This document shows, one piece after another, positions 62,916 through 64,000 of a stretch of DNA of 64,000 nt. Made by a program: the position numbers and the translations under genes. The notes under the pieces are model-generated. The model was not told where the DNA came from. It saw only the letters and a program-made list of their open reading frames with translations, and made no database searches. The number at the start of each line of letters is the position of its first letter. Within the stretch, counting starts at the first letter, position 1. Source of the DNA: Sporomusa malonica (GTDB taxonomy: Bacteria > Bacillota > Negativicutes > Sporomusales > Sporomusaceae); contig NZ_FWXI01000014.1 of the NCBI RefSeq assembly GCF_900176355.1, forward strand, positions 62,001 through 126,000. Reading direction: 5' to 3'.

Positions 62916-64000
62916 TTAGTTCTTTTTTGCTGGATCATTAGGTTTAGGCGGTGGTGGTGGTGATGATGGGGTCATGCCATTATGGTCATTCTTCCCAGGA
63001 GCTGGCGGTAAAGTTTTTTCAACTGTACCTGAAGTTTCTCCTGTAGCGTTCGTCTGATCAGGCTGCTTGATGTCCTTGCCATCTTTATCCTTACCATCTT
63101 TATCGTCTTTTGTCGACATAACAGTGGAAAGTTTAGTGGGTTGAGTTCCCTCAACGAAAATTTCACTGCGGCCTTCTTTATTATTGGGATCATTAAGCAA
63201 TAATCCATCCTTAGTCGATACTCTGGCAGCTACAATACCAGAGGGTTTAACAAAGTCACGGGCAACATATTTCGTGGAAACATCACTCATGAAACTCCGC
63301 CAGATACTGGCTGGAATGGTTCCACCGGTGACACCTCTCAAATATCCTGGGTTATCATTGCCCATCCAAACCGCAGCTACTAAATCGGGAGTAAAACCGA
63401 CAAACCAAGCATCTTTATGATCACTGGTAGTACCTGTTTTACCAGCAGCAGGCCGGCCAAAATAAGCGCCTGCGCCTGTACCGTTGTTGATAACCCCACG
63501 CATCATATCGGTGAGAATATATGCGCTGCGCTCGTTAACAACTACTTTCTCTTTAGGTACATGCTGTTCGATTACTTTACCGTTGCGGTCAACCACTTTA
63601 ACAATAGCCGTAGGTTCAACGCGAACGCCGCTATTGGCCAATACGCCATAGGCACTCGCGATTTCCAGAGGAGTTACGCCACGCGTAAGACCCCCTAAGG
63701 ACATGGCCAGGTTACGATCATTTGTGTCGCCTTTAAGCACCAGAGTAGATATGCCCATCTGTTGCGCATAATATAAGGATTTGTCGATACCAGCTTGTTG
63801 AGCCAGTTTTACGGCCACAATGTTTAGTGACTGCTCAAGTGCACTACGCATGGTAACCGGACCATGAAATTTTCCGTCATAGTTTATTGGGGACCAACTG
63901 CCAAAACTAACCGGACTGTCATCAATAATACTGGCAGGAGTAAGGCCGCTTTCAATAGCCGCTAAATAGACAAAAGGCTTGAATGCAGAGCCTGGCTGAC
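62916..64000 (-). CDS. Class A penicillin-binding protein, C-terminal part (window-truncated)
   Basis: Peptidoglycan synthase; only the transpeptidase half is visible. The frame is open to the window edge: PGSAFKPFVYLAAIE carries the catalytic SxxK serine, ALEQSLNIVAVKLAQ the SxN motif, and AAGKTGTTSDHKDAWFVG the KTG motif. After it a Lys/Asp-rich and Pro-rich C-terminal tail (DKDGKDIKQPDQTN, SSPPPPPKPNDPAKKN) of about 100 residues is added. The N-terminal glycosyltransferase and membrane anchor lie outside the window. PBP1a/ponA type is likely. Confidence 0.92.
   Translation of the reverse strand, partial: QPGSAFKPFVYLAAIESGLTPASIIDDSPVSFGSWSPINYDGKFHGPVTMRSALEQSLNIVAVKLAQQAGIDKSLYYAQQMGISTLVLKGDTNDRNLAMSLGGLTRGVTPLEIASAYGVLANSGVRVEPTAIVKVVDRNGKVIEQHVPKEKVVVNERSAYILTDMMRGVINNGTGAGAYFGRPAAGKTGTTSDHKDAWFVGFTPDLVAAVWMGNDNPGYLRGVTGGTIPASIWRSFMSDVSTKYVARDFVKPSGIVAARVSTKDGLLLNDPNNKEGRSEIFVEGTQPTKLSTVMSTKDDKDGKDKDGKDIKQPDQTNATGETSGTVEKTLPPAPGKNDHNGMTPSSPPPPPKPNDPAKKN

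Overview
The window comes from the chromosome of a low-to-mid-GC Firmicute. Several features point to an endospore-forming, double-membraned Negativicute (Sporomusa/Pelosinus type). Gene order is Bacillus/Clostridium-like: yqzL-recO-glyQS-ccpN-ppsR-dnaG-rpoD-trmK-nif3, ytxC-thrS-infC-rpmI-rplT, and trmH-pheS-pheT-zapA-mutS2. T-box, TPP and c-di-AMP riboswitches and an AUU-started infC are present. A YtxC sporulation protein, YjcZ-like glycine-rich miniproteins and a sigma-H-type promoter before dnaG suggest sporulation. A secreted LptA/OstA-like protein suggests an outer membrane. The genus is inference; no 16S gene is present.

Layout. 1-2.9 kb: truncated CNNM/CorC protein, yqzL, recO, a DUF4342 protein. 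2.9-5.1 kb: an AT-rich accessory islet with a decayed tyrosine recombinase and two unknown membrane proteins. 5.2-10.1 kb: T-box, glyQS, ccpN-like repressor and the PPDK regulator. 10.1-15 kb: LptA-like protein, dGTPase, dnaG, rpoD. 15.0-15.6 kb: four tRNAs. 15.7-20.6 kb: trmK, nif3, then TPP riboswitch and thiSGHE. 20.7-21.0 kb: rnpB. 21.2-31 kb: nitroreductase, GDT1-type Mn exporter, two unrelated glutamine synthetases behind near-identical attenuator leaders, thiol peroxidase, a broken molybdopterin oxidoreductase, ferritin-like protein, a small siroheme reductase and an M20 amidohydrolase. 31-34 kb: wall-remodelling cluster (two 3D-domain proteins, one L,D-transpeptidase, c-di-AMP riboswitch). 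34-36.8 kb: DMT exporter, acyl-CoA dehydrogenase, tRNAs on both strands. 36.8-46.9 kb: prfC, ytxC, thrS, the IF3 operon, aldolase and KtrBA. 46.9-60.8 kb: trmH, pheST, permease, zapA, DUF421, a phosphatase-superfamily enzyme, U32 peptidase, mutS2. 60.8-64 kb: YbaB-like operon, small glycine-rich membrane proteins and a truncated class A PBP.

The genes mainly serve translation (GlyRS, ThrRS, PheRS, IF3, L35, L20, RF3, tRNAs, RNase P), replication and housekeeping transcription, with thiamine, glutamine and cell-wall modules between them. The most notable unexplained structures are: (i) a modular two-hairpin dispersed repeat with interchangeable 3' halves, one half forming the 3' end of thiE; (ii) paired attenuator leaders in front of both glutamine synthetase genes; (iii) an apparent AUA start codon for the PPDK regulator; (iv) a tiny YqzL-like ORF ahead of the pheS T-box; and (v) a duplicated 3' segment beside the c-di-AMP riboswitch.
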